From: Viscum album
Taxonomy: Eukaryota > Streptophyta > Magnoliopsida > Santalales > Viscaceae
Length of the DNA stretch: 64,000 nt
NCBI GenBank assembly: GCA_963277665.1
Contig: OY728121.1
Coordinates: forward strand, 961,904,097 to 961,968,096
Direction of reading: 5' to 3'
Shown here: one piece after another, positions 28,867 through 41,363 of the stretch
Layout of the letters: the number at the start of each line of letters is the position of its first letter
Numbering within the stretch: position 1 is the stretch's first letter
Program-made: the position numbers and the translations under genes
The notes under the pieces: model-generated
The model's input: only the letters and a program-made list of their open reading frames with translations
What the model was told of the DNA's origin: nothing
The model's database searches: none

Positions 28867-30252
28867 ATGAATATTGTTAAACCAAATAGGTTAGATATAA
28901 ATAAGAAAAGGATAGTTTCTAATCATATGAAAAAGGAGTACGGAGATAGGGTTAAAAAGTTTATCAATTTTGCAACAGATCATGCCTATGACCCTTCTCA
29001 AATTATTTGTCTATGTTCATATTGTTATTGTTCAAGACAAATTTTTCCAAAGGAGTTGGAAGAACATTTGATCTATCACAGAATAGATCGAAGATAAAAA
29101 ACATTAACTGAACATGGAGAAAAACTAAATGTAGATACCAACTAAGATGATACTACAATTTATGGATCATGTGATATGATTACAATTGTAAATGATGATA
29201 GATATTGTATTGAAAAAATGACAATGAAATTTGAAGATGACCTTCATGATTGTCCAAAGATGTTTGAGAAGGTAAAGGGTTATGCAAAGAGACCATTGTA
29301 TACCGGTTGTACTAAATATATAACATTGTCAGCTGTACTGAAGCTATATAATCTTAACCTGGCAATAGATGAAGTGAAACTAGATTTACAAAACTACTTG
29401 GTCTCCTGAATGATATGCTACCAGAAGAATGTGAGTTTCCTTGGAAAACATATAACGCTAAACAAATGATATGTTCAATGAGTGTGATCTTTGAAAGAAT
29501 AGATGCCTATCTAAATGACTTTATATTGTTTCAAAAGGGATATAAATTAGTTTCAAAATTACCTAAGTGTCACATGACTCGGTACAAGAAAGAAGACTCA
29601 AGTCCTTCAAAAGTTTTATAATACTTTCCAATCATTCCAAGGTATAGATTACTATATGGATGTGAGGATATCGATAGAAAATTGATGTGGTACACTAATA
29701 CAAGAATTAAATATGATAAACTATGTCACCCAATGGAATCTCCTAAGTGGAATAAAATTGATCATGAGTATCTTGAATTTGGAAATGATATGAGAAACTT
29801 TTGTCTTGCGCTATCTACAGATAAGATGAATCCTTTTGGTGTACAAAGTCATACTCACAGTACATGGTATGTTATTTTGGTAAATTATAAATTGACACGG
29901 TGGTTATGTATTAAATACAAATACATTATATTTCCTCCATTTATATCTAGACCAAAACAACCCAGTAATGATATTGACATTTATTTGGATCCATTGATCA
30001 AAGATCTAAAATTGACATGGGATACAAACGTTACATTATACGATGCACATAGAAGTGAAGAGTTCACATTGAGAGCCATGTTGTATGAGATGACAAATGA
30101 ATTTCCTGATTATGGAAATTTTTTAGGATAGATCATTAAAGGAATGTTGGGGTGTCCCATCAGTGAAGAAGGTACACACTTAGTTAGGTTGAAACATTCA
30201 TTGAAGACTGTGTTTTTAGGAGATCACAGATTTTTACCCCAATGACATAAAT
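28867..30252 (+). pseudogene. CACTA TNP2-type transposase, 5' part
   Basis: Begins with the transposase-associated domain (VKKFINFATDHAYDPSQI, then CLCSYC as its Cys pair, and HLIYHRIDR). Next comes the TNP2 core: CPKMFEKVKGYAKRPLYTGC, LSAVLKLYNLN, MLPEECEFPWKTYNAK, FPIIPRYRLLYG, FGNDMRNFCLALSTDKMNP, RPKQPSNDIDIYLDPLIKDL and LRAMLYEMTNEFPDYGN. Stops and frameshifts at about 29095, 29408 and 29620 and the TAG at 30129 break it. The TNP2 catalytic core reads on to the gypsy insertion at 30258 and resumes at 41364. Confidence 0.88.
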
Positions 30253-30257
30253 ACCAA
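30253..30257. repeat. Left 5-bp TSD of the gypsy element
   Basis: accaa, matching 41359-41363. Confidence 0.85.
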
Positions 30258-31544
30258 TGTCACGACCCGACCTCGGGGCCCGTGCCGTGACTACCCCAAG
30301 CCCGCCTTCCATAGGCCAGGGGCTGGCGACTAGCACCAAGGCGTAAAATCCCGGTAAACAGGGAAGGCATTGCCTTTATAAGTAACAACCACCACAGAGT
30401 CAGCAAGCGGAAAGTAACTACAAGTGCAGAAAAGTAAAGGGGGCCGGAATATAAGCCCAACTGAAAGTAAAGTACAACTCGAAAGGGAAAACAGCAACTG
30501 AAAGTACAAGCGGCTCCTGGGACGTCCTCCTCGATTCCTACCTGAAGGGTAGGTACAGATGGCACAGCTCCTGGATCGTCCACCACGGATCCTACCTGAA
30601 GGGTAGGTACAGATAGCTCACAACTCCTCGGGTCCAACTGTCCGCTCGGAGCACGTCCCGCTCAGTGGTCCTCCTCCGGGTACCGACCTACTCCGAAAGC
30701 CTCATCCACAGTCAGCGCTGTCCGTCGTCTGCAGCCAACACAACGAAGTGCGGGCAAAGCCCGTGCAGGGGTGAGTATAAGCTACTCAGTAGGGACCCCG
30801 AGACCCCTGAAGGTCTCTCAAATCCACAAAGGATAAACCACGAAGAAAAGTAACAATCACGAAGTAACATCCAGTATTGATTAGGTATATGCCCATACAT
30901 ATACCTATGTCACCAATTTCCGTTCGGCTCCAACACGAGCCCAAGAACAATCCAATCCACAAAGAAGAGTAAACAGTAAAATCCACATAGGATAACAGTA
31001 CAAGTCCACACGGTTTATAACAAGTTTATGAAATCAACGGATAACTATTACCCAGGTATATGCCCATACATATACCTAAGTTATCAAGCGACCCATCTCA
31101 ATCATGAGGAAACACAAAGATCAAAGACTCAGCTCAAACCAGGATTTTTATTATCGAAACCGTAGCTGCTGAAGAGCCCCGTCTCTGAAGTGTGCAGTAG
31201 TCCTGTCACGACTCCGAGGTACTGCTCACTAACCTATGACTGCTGAGGTACTCCTCCTGTCGAGTACTGCGGGTCTGCTGCCAACTACTGGGCGCTCCGT
31301 CCGCTGAGGGTCTGCTGCCAACTACTGGGCGCTCACCCAAATAGCCTACTGAGGTACTCCTCTGACGAGTACCGCGGGTTTGCTGCCAACTACCAGGCGC
31401 TCCGTCCGCCGTGGGTCTGCTGCCAACTACTGGGCGCTCCGTCCACTGGGCTAGTCGACTCACTCCAAGTCGAGTCGGTCAAGCAGTCGTCAGGTCTCAG
31501 TCATCTACACGGTCTCCGTACTCCGCACGTACGTCTCCACCGTC

Positions 31545-31725
31545 GCGGGTCTGTCGCTACAACCAAGCGCACACACTCCGTAGAGTATCGCGGGTCCGCC
31601 GCTACAACCAAGCGCACACACTCCGTAGAGTATCGCGGGTCCGCCGCTACAACCAAGCGCACACACTCCGTAGAGTATCGCGGGTCCGCCGCTACAACCA
31701 AGCGCTCCACCGCCAAGGGTCTGCT
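31545..31725 (+). repeat. 45-bp tandem repeat in the LTR
   Basis: Four copies of a unit holding gggtccgccgctacaacc and aagcgcacacactccg. The period is a multiple of three, so it stays open in several frames. The copy in the other LTR is at about 38240-38420. Confidence 0.85.
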
Positions 31726-32129
31726 GCTGCATCCAAGCGCACCACCACTGTCAAGTACCACGGGTCCGCCGCTACACCCAAGCGCTCCACCACCCAAGAT
31801 CAACAGAAGATTCAGCTCACACAGGTTCGGTAGCACTGTTCCACGTAGGATCGCTGAGTGCTGTAGTCGTCGTCGTCGAATCCACATAGGATCTCTGTAC
31901 TGTCGTCGTCGCAGTCACAGTAGCAGTAGTAGTAGTCGTCACAGTAACAGTCGCAGCCAGTACTAGGGTTCCCGCACACAGTAAGCTCGTTCGGAGGATC
32001 CGCTCCACGAGCCGAGAGGCTGATACATCAACTGTCACAAAGACCAGAGTTGATGTATCCAAAAGTTCCGTATCGTCAACAGAAACTCAACGCAACAGAC
32101 GGCGCGTCGATCGGACGTCCGGTCTGAGA

Positions 32130-32690
32130 GTTATTGGCATTTTCGTTCCCGGGGCCCGGTTGGTTTTTAAGGCAAAACCAACCCGACCGTACTCCACCTG
32201 CGTCCAAACCTCGGGCGGAGTATGCCAAAAGATCCGTCTCACTTAGAGGATTCCATCAAAGTCGACGGCACGTCAATCGGACGTCCGGAACTCAAGATAT
32301 GAGTGTTTCAGCTCCGAGGGCCCGGTTGGTTTCGAGAACGAACCAACCCGGCCGTACTCCACCTGCGTCCAAATCTCGGGCAGAGTATACCAAAAGATCC
32401 GTCTCACTAAGAGGAACTTATCAGAACTGACGGCACGCCGATCGGACGTCCGTAGCTCAATATATGAGCGTTTCCGCTCCGAGGGCCCGGTTGGTTTCGT
32501 GAACGAACCAACCCGGCCGTACTCCACCTGCGTCCAAATCTCGGGCGGAGTATACCAAAAGATCCGTCTCACTAAGAGGAACTTATCAGAACTGACGGCA
32601 CGCCGTTCGGACGTCCGTAGCTCAATATATGAGTGTTTCCGCTCCGAGGGCCCGGTTGGTTTCGTGAACGAACCAACCCGGCCGAACTCA
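32130..32690 (+). repeat. 165-bp tandem repeat in the LTR
   Basis: Copies of gggcccggttggtt occur near 32152, 32318, 32483 and 32648. Each unit contains an inverted repeat, ggttggtttcgtgaacgaacc, and the pair cggacgtccg. The other LTR has the same array at about 38825-39385. Confidence 0.85.
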
Positions 32691-34664
32691 AAGTAATCTG
32701 AAACCTTGAGTGCGATATACTGAAACGACCGTCTCGATCCAAGGATCGCGTTGCCGCAGACGGTTCGTCATTCGGAGGTCCGAGGCTCAAGATATGGCCC
32801 AAAAACCGATTCTGGTTCGAAACGGGGGGTCCGGGTCCGGGCCGACCCGGCCCGACACCCCCCCCCCCCCCTGGGACGGCGCGGTGGCCGGCGGCGGCGC
32901 GGCGGTTCGCGGGTGAGACCCCCGCCTCCCCGTTTTTCCCTTGGCGGCGCGGCACGTACCGCGCCGGTTTTAAGAAAAACCGCCCCCTCACATGAGGGGG
33001 CCTGCTTTTGAGCGGATCCGGGGGGTGGCGCTGCCCCCCCCCCCTTCTAATGAAAACCGGCCCCCAATTTAATTGGGGGCCATTAAAGGTTAACCGGGGG
33101 AAATTAATTCCCCCGGTTTGACTTCCTTCCGGCCGGCCCGACCTGGCCGGCCGGTTCCCTTTCGTCTTCCGACACCGGCGGCCCGGTTGGCCGCCGGTCT
33201 TCTCGATCCGCCGCGGCCCGGAACCGGCCGCGGCCTTCGTCGTCCGGCGCGGTGCGACGACACCGCGCGCCTTCGCCGCGGCCCCGCTCCGGCCGCGGCG
33301 CCTTTGTTTTCTCCTCCGATGTGGCGCGGCGGCGTTGCATCCAACGGTCGCACTTCCTTTACTCCGCCGCGGCCAACGGGCCGCGCCTCATTGCTCCGGC
33401 GGCTTGTTCAGTCCGGCTGTGGGAGACCACCACGGCCCTCGTCGTCCGGAGTGGCGCGTCAAACTTGCGCACTCCCATGAAGCCCTCTACATCCTTGCGC
33501 GGTGTCACGGCTCCGCACCGCCTCCTCTTCGATCCACGAGTAATCCAACAACAAGGTTTGGGAGGAGGATCGACCGTGTTGGTACAGTCCGATCCCCTCC
33601 CATGTGAAAGATAACAAGTGGTCCAATAATTTATTTACGAAGGCGTAAATTAAATTAAGAATAAGTGTACAACCCCTACCTCGAAGGAAGTTCGCGGAGC
33701 TCGTCAACGATCCGCGAAGGACGAGCGTCGCGGAGATTGGACATCACGGAGGTCGGTCGTCACGGAAGAAGACGTCGTCGGCATCGCGGTAGACGGACGC
33801 GGGTTCGCCGCGAGAGGCACGTCGCGGAAAGTGCGTTGCGGCGTCGGACGTAGGTTCTCCGCGGAAAGCACGTCGCGGAGAGGATGCGTTGCGGCGTCGT
33901 GGAGGAAAACCAACGCGTTGCAGTCCGACGTCGTGGAAGAAGGACGCCGCGTTCTTCGTGAAGTTGAGTGTTCTTCGTGATGTTGAGCGTTCTTCGTGAT
34001 CTTCGTCAGAGATGAAGAAGAAGAAGAAAATGCTCTCCACCTCTCAAGGAACAAAGGAACTAACCCAAAAATAATAAATTAAGCTCATACTTAATTTATT
34101 AACACAACACCAACCTTTGAAATTCAAGAGTTTGAATTTCAAAACTTTAATTAAACTCACTTATTAATGACATAAGTTATAACCTAAGTTTACATCATTA
34201 ATTGTGAGTTGGGGAGGGTTAGAGAAAATGAAGGGGTGGGGTTCGTGTGGGTCCCACCACCCACTTAACCTCCCAAGGGAAGTTGGGTTGTCACCCAACT
34301 TCCACCCAAAGGATAAAAACACTTAAGGAAGATAAAAATAAAAATTGAAGTTAAATTTTTATTTTAACATTCACAATTTTATTTTTTTACAACTCCCCTC
34401 GTGTAAACGCAACTTCGGGAAAGGTCTCCTTAAGCGAATATCGGCGCTGCGAGTTCATCGGTGCCCTCGGATTTCAATTCCGAGCACCGGATCAAAAGTT
34501 AGGAATTCTCGCTCGTTCGTTCACTGAACGTACCCGAGCCAAACTTCGGAAATTAATTCCGGGCACTCCGGGCCTCGGAATCAGGTGCCGTCAGAAACCG
34601 CGCTCTTGTAAAATTCTAAAGAAAATTAAGAAAAAATTTCCCTTGAATTTTACGGGTCTTTACA

Positions 34665-34677
34665 TTACTCCCACCTC
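34665..34677 (-). other. Polypurine tract of the gypsy element
   Basis: gaggtgggagtaa on the minus strand, directly before the 3' LTR. This is where plus-strand DNA synthesis would start in this class. Confidence 0.6.
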
Positions 34678-34751
34678 AGGGCTTTACGTCCCCGTAAAGC
34701 TTCAACTCACACTTAAGGGAAACAAGGTAGTACTGAGCACGCAACTGAGCT

Positions 34752-35150
34752 TTACGCTCCCATATGCTCACCTGAAGATCTCGTGCTACCCGAGAAGCAC
34801 CCCAGAGGAAGCAACCGTTCATGTAGGACCTGCTCCTGTCGATCCTCGTTCTCTACTAGAACCTCTGTGCTTGTCGCCCTGTCATCGACGTCCAACTCCC
34901 CGAGGTCGATGACGTGTGAAGAAACATACACGTATCTCCACAGCTGAGACACGTGGTGGACATTATGCACCCGGTGCGACTGAGGTGGTAGGGTCAAGCG
35001 GTAAACCTCTTCGCCTACCCTGCTGAAGATCAAAAGGGTCCATTGAACTTCGGAGATAACATGCCGCTTCGGCCACATCTCCGAAACCTCATCGGGTTGA
35101 GACCGAATAAGAACGTGTTCGTCACCCTCGAATTCAAGAGGTTTCCCTTT
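34752..35150 (-). pseudogene. Gypsy integrase C-terminus
   Basis: Minus-strand remnant of the Ty3/gypsy integrase C-terminal region: a weak GDHV-like start, then RVGEEVYRLTLPP, VHNVHHVSQLWRYV and HVIDLGELDVDDRAT, which are hallmarks of plant Del/Tekay-type elements. The integrase catalytic core upstream is missing. A chromodomain would normally follow; only a short tail is left. Confidence 0.85.
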
Positions 35151-35850
35151 TTAGGTTAGAACTGAAACTCAAAACTCCTACTGCCACAAGGGTAGGGTTG
35201 ACCAACTCAAGAGTGATCGGTCACACCCTCTTATGCCTGAGTTTAACATGTGCTGCCCAGGGTTTCCTTTTCGCCGACCAAGGAAAACCCATTCCGACGT
35301 TTGCCTAAAACAGTCAACCGGGGTATGATTTGTGAATCAAAACCATACCCAGATCAACGTCGTAAGGCCTCTACGCTGCCACCAAGAGATTCCAACCGAA
35401 ACTCTCGCCTCGAGGTCAAATCACACCGTCGGCGTAAGTGTGATTATCGAGTCTCCTCCCAAAGGTATCTCCAGACGTGAGGGTCAAGTCTACGGCTTAC
35501 CCGGAACCTCTAGGTCTGGGACATGATTCGCGGAAGGGTAGAATGATTGGTTCTTATGTCTATAGATATGGCAGCTCGTAGTAGACATAATTCGTACCCC
35601 GAATCATTCTTAGAGCTCCTGGGTCACACTCCTTGACCGCAATGCAGCTACTCTCCTCCCCAGCCCTCCTGCTCCCTGAGCCTGGCGGGGACTACTAAGT
35701 CGGGTGGTCATAACATGTCGAAATGTACACCACCACATGATGTTCTCTAAGCTCCGCTTCCACGTCTGCTACCCTGCAGATTCATCTGTCCTTAGCACTT
35801 CCTCCTCCTGAAACATTTTACACGCCCGAGTCTCCGAGACTGGCGCTAGT
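35151..35850. other. Internal gypsy DNA without clear coding content
   Basis: Lies between the integrase remnant and the gag-like region. In a complete element protease, reverse transcriptase and integrase would be here. I see no such motifs. Confidence 0.5.
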
Positions 35851-36702
35851 TTCCTGCCTTTCACTGCTAACGTTCACAACCACAAAGGTTCTCTCTAGCA
35901 TCCTAGCATAGGTAGAAATGCATAGAGGAAAAGTAATGGTTCGGATTTCCTTTAGACACACTTCGCTCAGAAGTTCGAGTCTAAGGAACTGATCACAACG
36001 TAACCAACGAGTACCAAGATTGATTGGTAAGCCACGATGAGTGCTCTGCTTCCGACATGTCGTACTGTCGAAGCTGTATTAGCTCCAGAAAACTCACAAC
36101 CACCTCCTCAAGCCAGTCCTCAGCCGCCTACGAGTCAGGCTCACCTCGAAACTTGAGGGATATCTGGTGCTAAAACATATGTAAGGCACTAAGCCTGTGA
36201 TTCTCTGCTACCGGTACCGCCGGTAGTGTCTACTGACCAACAGGTAGTGACATAGCTGGCGCACTACCCGTAGGTACTATCCCAGGTATCGGTTCGCGTA
36301 CCGAAGCCTCATTACTATAAGGACCAACCTCATGGTCACTCACTGGAAACAACAGGAGCTAAGATCATCATCCGCTCTACTAGTATCCAAGCTAGGCGTA
36401 GAACTCTAGCAACCGCCTCCATCCAGTCCACTGCTGCCTGGGAAATCTGTCTCGCCTCGTATCCTCAGAGGCCTCTACTGCTGGAACTCGTGCATCGCGC
36501 TCTGTTAGCGTGCACCGTCAGCTAGTGGCATCTGCTGCCTAACGGGTGGTGGTGCTGCTGGTACACCACCCGAAGGTGCCAACACTGAAAAAGGGGCCCT
36601 GCACCGGAGTCTCGCTGCTCGGTGGACCATCATCGAGAACTCTCTCGGAACTCCAGCTAAATATCTGCATGGTGACATTCTGAACAGTTGTGTCACGGTC
36701 AA
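35850..36702 (-). pseudogene. Gag-like remnant of the gypsy element
   Basis: Position (just after the leader) and composition suggest gag: a Pro/Ala-rich N-terminal part (APPPVRQQMPLADG) and a later weak stretch (CISTYARMLER) of the kind seen in Del/Tekay gag. Several stops interrupt it. The call rests mainly on location. Confidence 0.4.
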
Positions 36703-36938
36703 CGATTTATACCTGGTGAGCTGACCTGGTTTGAGCTGACTTTAAACCTTTTGGGAAACACACACGCAATCAGTGTTTTCGTGCATTAAGTCGGAAATCA
36801 GAAGTCAGGGTCCTGGTGTACGGATACGTCGGCCGCCGCACCAACACTGGACTCCCTGGACTGATAACCACACTCAATATACTAAACACTATTGCTTCAC
36901 ATAGAAAAAAGACCAGAGTATGCGGTAGAACCGAACTC

Positions 36939-36950
36939 CTCTGATACCAA
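36939..36950 (-). other. Primer-binding site of the gypsy element
   Basis: ttggtatcagag on the minus strand, two bases from the 5' LTR. It matches the 3' end of initiator-methionine tRNA, the usual primer in plant gypsy elements, and fixes the orientation. Confidence 0.85.
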
Positions 36951-36952
36951 TT

Positions 36953-39900
36953 TGTCACGACCCGACCTCGGGGCCCGTGCCGTGACTACCCCAAGCCCGC
37001 CTTCCATAGGCCAGGGGCTGGCGACTAGCACCAAGGCGTAAAATCCCGGTAAACAGGGAAGGCATTGCCTTTATAAGTAACAACCACCACAGAGTCAGCA
37101 AGCGGAAAGTAACTACAAGTGCAGAAAAGTAAAGGGGGCCGGAATATAAGCCCAACTGAAAGTAAAGTACAACTCGAAAGGGAAAACAGCAACTGAAAGT
37201 ACAAGCGGCTCCTGGGACGTCCTCCTCGATTCCTACCTGAAGGGTAGGTACAGATGGCACAGCTCCTGGATCGTCCACCACGGATCCTACCTGAAGGGTA
37301 GGTACAGATAGCTCACAACTCCTCGGGTCCAACTGTCCGCTCGGAGCACGTCCCGCTCAGTGGTCCTCCTCCGGGTACCGACCTACTCCGAAAGCCTCAT
37401 CCACAGTCAGCGCTGTCCGTCGTCTGCAGCCAACACAACGAAGTGCGGGCAAAGCCCGTGCAGGGGTGAGTATAAGCTACTCAGTAGGGACCCCGAGACC
37501 CCTGAAGGTCTCTCAAATCCACAAAGGATAAACCACGAAGAAAAGTAACAATCACGAAGTAACATCCAGTATTGATTAGGTATATGCCCATACATATACC
37601 TATGTCACCAATTTCCGTTCGGCTCCAACACGAGCCCAAGAACAATCCAATCCACAAAGAAGAGTAAACAGTAAAATCCACATAGGATAACAGTACAAGT
37701 CCACACGGTTTATAACAAGTTTATGAAATCAACGGATAACTATTACCCAGGTATATGCCCATACATATACCTAAGTTATCAAGCGACCCATCTCAATCAT
37801 GAGGAAACACAAAGATCAAAGACTCAGCTCAAACCAGGATTTTTATTATCGAAACCGTAGCTGCTGAAGAGCCCCGTCTCTGAAGTGTGCAGTAGTCCTG
37901 TCACGACTCCGAGGTACTGCTCACTAACCTATGACTGCTGAGGTACTCCTCCTGTCGAGTACTGCGGGTCTGCTGCCAACTACTGGGCGCTCCGTCCGCT
38001 GAGGGTCTGCTGCCAACTACTGGGCGCTCACCCAAATAGCCTACTGAGGTACTCCTCTGACGAGTACCGCGGGTTTGCTGCCAACTACCAGGCGCTCCGT
38101 CCGCCGTGGGTCTGCTGCCAACTACTGGGCGCTCCGTCCACTGGGCTAGTCGACTCACTCCAAGTCGAGTCGGTCAAGCAGTCGTCAGGTCTCAGTCATC
38201 TACACGGTCTCCGTACTCCGCACGTACGTCTCCACCGTCGCGGGTCTGTCGCTACAACCAAGCGCACACACTCCGTAGAGTATCGCGGGTCCGCCGCTAC
38301 AACCAAGCGCACACACTCCGTAGAGTATCGCGGGTCCGCCGCTACAACCAAGCGCACACACTCCGTAGAGTATCGCGGGTCCGCCGCTACAACCAAGCGC
38401 TCCACCGCCAAGGGTCTGCTGCTGCATCCAAGCGCACCACCACTGTCAAGTACCACGGGTCCGCCGCTACACCCAAGCGCTCCACCACCCAAGATCAACA
38501 GAAGATTCAGCTCACACAGGTTCGGTAGCACTGTTCCACGTAGGATCGCTGAGTGCTGTAGTCGTCGTCGTCGAATCCACATAGGATCTCTGTACTGTCG
38601 TCGTCGCAGTCACAGTAGCAGTAGTAGTAGTCGTCACAGTAACAGTCGCAGCCAGTACTAGGGTTCCCGCACACAGTAAGCTCGTTCGGAGGATCCGCTC
38701 CACGAGCCGAGAGGCTGATACATCAACTGTCACAAAGACCAGAGTTGATGTATCCAAAAGTTCCGTATCGTCAACAGAAACTCAACGCAACAGACGGCGC
38801 GTCGATCGGACGTCCGGTCTGAGAGTTATTGGCATTTTCGTTCCCGGGGCCCGGTTGGTTTTTAAGGCAAAACCAACCCGACCGTACTCCACCTGCGTCC
38901 AAACCTCGGGCGGAGTATGCCAAAAGATCCGTCTCACTTAGAGGATTCCATCAAAGTCGACGGCACGTCAATCGGACGTCCGGAACTCAAGATATGAGTG
39001 TTTCAGCTCCGAGGGCCCGGTTGGTTTCGAGAACGAACCAACCCGGCCGTACTCCACCTGCGTCCAAATCTCGGGCAGAGTATACCAAAAGATCCGTCTC
39101 ACTAAGAGGAACTTATCAGAACTGACGGCACGCCGATCGGACGTCCGTAGCTCAATATATGAGCGTTTCCGCTCCGAGGGCCCGGTTGGTTTCGTGAACG
39201 AACCAACCCGGCCGTACTCCACCTGCGTCCAAATCTCGGGCGGAGTATACCAAAAGATCCGTCTCACTAAGAGGAACTTATCAGAACTGACGGCACGCCG
39301 TTCGGACGTCCGTAGCTCAATATATGAGTGTTTCCGCTCCGAGGGCCCGGTTGGTTTCGTGAACGAACCAACCCGGCCGAACTCAAAGTAATCTGAAACC
39401 TTGAGTGCGATATACTGAAACGACCGTCTCGATCCAAGGATCGCGTTGCCGCAGACGGTTCGTCATTCGGAGGTCCGAGGCTCAAGATATGGCCCAAAAA
39501 CCGATTCTGGTTCGAAACGGGGGGGTCCGGGTCCGGGCCGACCCGGCCCGACACCCCCCCCCCCCTGGGACGGCGCGGTGGCCGGCGGCGGCGCGGCGGT
39601 TCGCGGGTGAGACCCCCGCCTCCCCGTTTTTCCCTTGGCGGCGCGGCACGTACCGCGCCGGTTTTAAGAAAAACCGCCCCCTCACATGAGGGGGCCTGCT
39701 TTTGAGCGGATCCGGGGGGTGGCGCTGCCCCCCCCCCCTTCTAATGAAAACCGGCCCCCAATTTAATTGGGGGCCATTAAAGGTTAACCGGGGGAAATTA
39801 ATTCCCCCGGTTTGACTTCCTTCCGGCCGGCCCGACCTGGCCGGCCGGTTCCCTTTCGTCTTCCGACACCGGCGGCCCGGTTGGCCGCCGGTCTTCTCGA

Positions 39901-41358
39901 TCCGCCGCGGCCCGGAACCGGCCGCGACCTTCGTCGTCCGGCGCGGTGCGACGACACTGCGCGCCTTCGCCGCGGCCCCGCTCCGGCCGCGGCGCCTTTG
40001 TTTTCTCCTCCGATGTGGCGCGGCGGCGTTGCATCCAACGGTCGCACTTCCTTTACTCCGCCGCGGCCAACGGGCCGCGCCTCATTGCTCCGGCGGCTTG
40101 TTCAGTCCGGCTGTGGGAGACCACCACGGCCCTCGTCGTCCGGAGTGGCGCGTCAAACTTGCGCACTCCCATGAAGCCCTCTACATCCTTGCGCGGTGTC
40201 ACGGCTCCGCACCGCCTCCTCTTCGATCCACGAGTAATCCAACAACAAGGTTTGGGAGGAGGATCGACCGTGTTGGTACAGTCCGATCCCCTCCCATGTG
40301 AAAGATAACAAGTGGTCCAATAATTTATTTACGAAGGCGTAAATTAAATTAAGAATAAGTGTACAACCCCTACCTCGAAGGAAGTTCGCGGAGCTCGTCA
40401 ACGATCCGCGAAGGACGAGCGTCGCGGAGATTGGACATCACGGAGGTCGGTCGTCACGGAAGAAGACGTCGTCGGCATCGCGGTAGACGGACGCGGGTTC
40501 GCCGCGAGAGGCACGTCGCGGAAAGTGCGTTGCGGCGTCGGACGTAGGTTCTCCGCGGAAAGCACGTCGCGGAGAGGATGCGTTGCGGCGTCGTGGAGGA
40601 AAACCAACGCGTTGCAGTCCGACGTCGTGGAAGAAGGACGCCGCGTTCTTCGTGAAGTTGAGTGTTCTTCGTGATGTTGAGCGTTCTTCGTGATCTTCGT
40701 CAGAGATGAAGAAGAAGAAGAAAATGCTCTCCACCTCTCAAGGAACAAAGGAACTAACCCAAAAATAATAAATTAAGCTCATACTTAATTTATTAACACA
40801 ACACCAACCTTTGAAATTCAAGAGTTTGAATTTCAAAACTTTAATTAAACTCACTTATTAATGACATAAGTTATAACCTAAGTTTACATCATTAATTGTG
40901 AGTTGGGGAGGGTTAGAGAAAATGAAGGGGTGGGGTTCGTGTGGGTCCCACCACCCACTTAACCTCCCAAGGGAAGTTGGGTTGTCACCCAACTTCCACC
41001 CAAAGGATAAAAACACTTAAGGAAGATAAAAATAAAAATTGAAGTTAAATTTTTATTTTAACATTCACAATTTTATTTTTTTACAACTCCCCTCGTGTAA
41101 ACGCAACTTCGGGAAAGGTCTCCTTAAGCGAATATCGGCGCTGCGAGTTCATCGGTGCCCTCGGATTTCAATTCCGAGCACCGGATCAAAAGTTAGGAAT
41201 TCTCGCTCGTTCGTTCACTGAACGTACCCGAGCCAAACTTCGGAAATTAATTCCGGGCACTCCGGGCCTCGGAATCAGGTGCCGTCAGAAACCGCGCTCT
41301 TGTAAAATTCTAAAGAAAATTAAGAAAAAATTTCCCTTGAATTTTACGGGTCTTTACA
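36953..41358 (-). repeat. 5' LTR of the gypsy element (4,406 bp)
   Basis: Nearly identical to 30258-34664. Differences I noticed: g/a at about 33229/39923, c/t at about 33264/39958, and lengths of C and G runs near 32825-32872 and 33031-33050. Confidence 0.92.
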
Positions 41359-41363
41359 ACCAA
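41359..41363. repeat. Right 5-bp TSD of the gypsy element
   Basis: accaa, matching 30253-30257. The CACTA transposase resumes directly after it. Confidence 0.85.

Larger units (their letters stand above)
30258..34664 (-). repeat. 3' LTR of the gypsy element (4,407 bp)
   Basis: Plus strand starts tgtcacgacccgacc and ends cgggtctttaca. It is GC-rich in the middle and contains three tandem arrays: about 31230-31470 (gctgccaactactgggcgctc units), 31545-31725 (45-bp unit) and 32130-32690 (165-bp unit). It reads open in several frames because of the arrays, but none of these looks like a protein gene. By eye only about two substitutions and some homopolymer-length changes separate it from the other LTR. 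Confidence 0.92.
30258..41358 (-). mobile_element. Ty3/gypsy (Del/Tekay-like) LTR retrotransposon derivative, young, non-autonomous
   Basis: Two 4.4-kb LTRs (30258-34664 and 36953-41358) with TG...CA ends flank 2.29 kb of internal DNA, with a 5-bp TSD (accaa). A primer-binding site (ttggtatcagag on the minus strand) directly inside the right LTR and a purine-rich tract inside the left LTR show that it reads on the minus strand. The internal DNA holds gag-like remnants and the integrase C-terminus. Protease, reverse transcriptase, RNase H and the integrase core are absent, so it depends on other elements. Long LTRs with a short interior resemble LARD-type derivatives. It sits inside the CACTA transposase gene. 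Confidence 0.92.

Noticed and set aside
27256..30257. A right CACTA terminus in the window
   Set aside because: I looked for the inverted form of the 27256 end between 43.8 and 48 kb and elsewhere and found only short chance matches such as atatagtg.
31411..31833. 140-codon frame repeated identically at 38106-38528
   Set aside because: It arises from the 45-bp tandem repeat in both LTRs. There are no protein features beyond the repeat, and the opposite strand is equally open.
32751..33614. Several Pro/Arg-rich frames on both strands of the LTR
   Set aside because: Overlapping frames in GC-rich LTR DNA with no domain; the same set appears in the second LTR.
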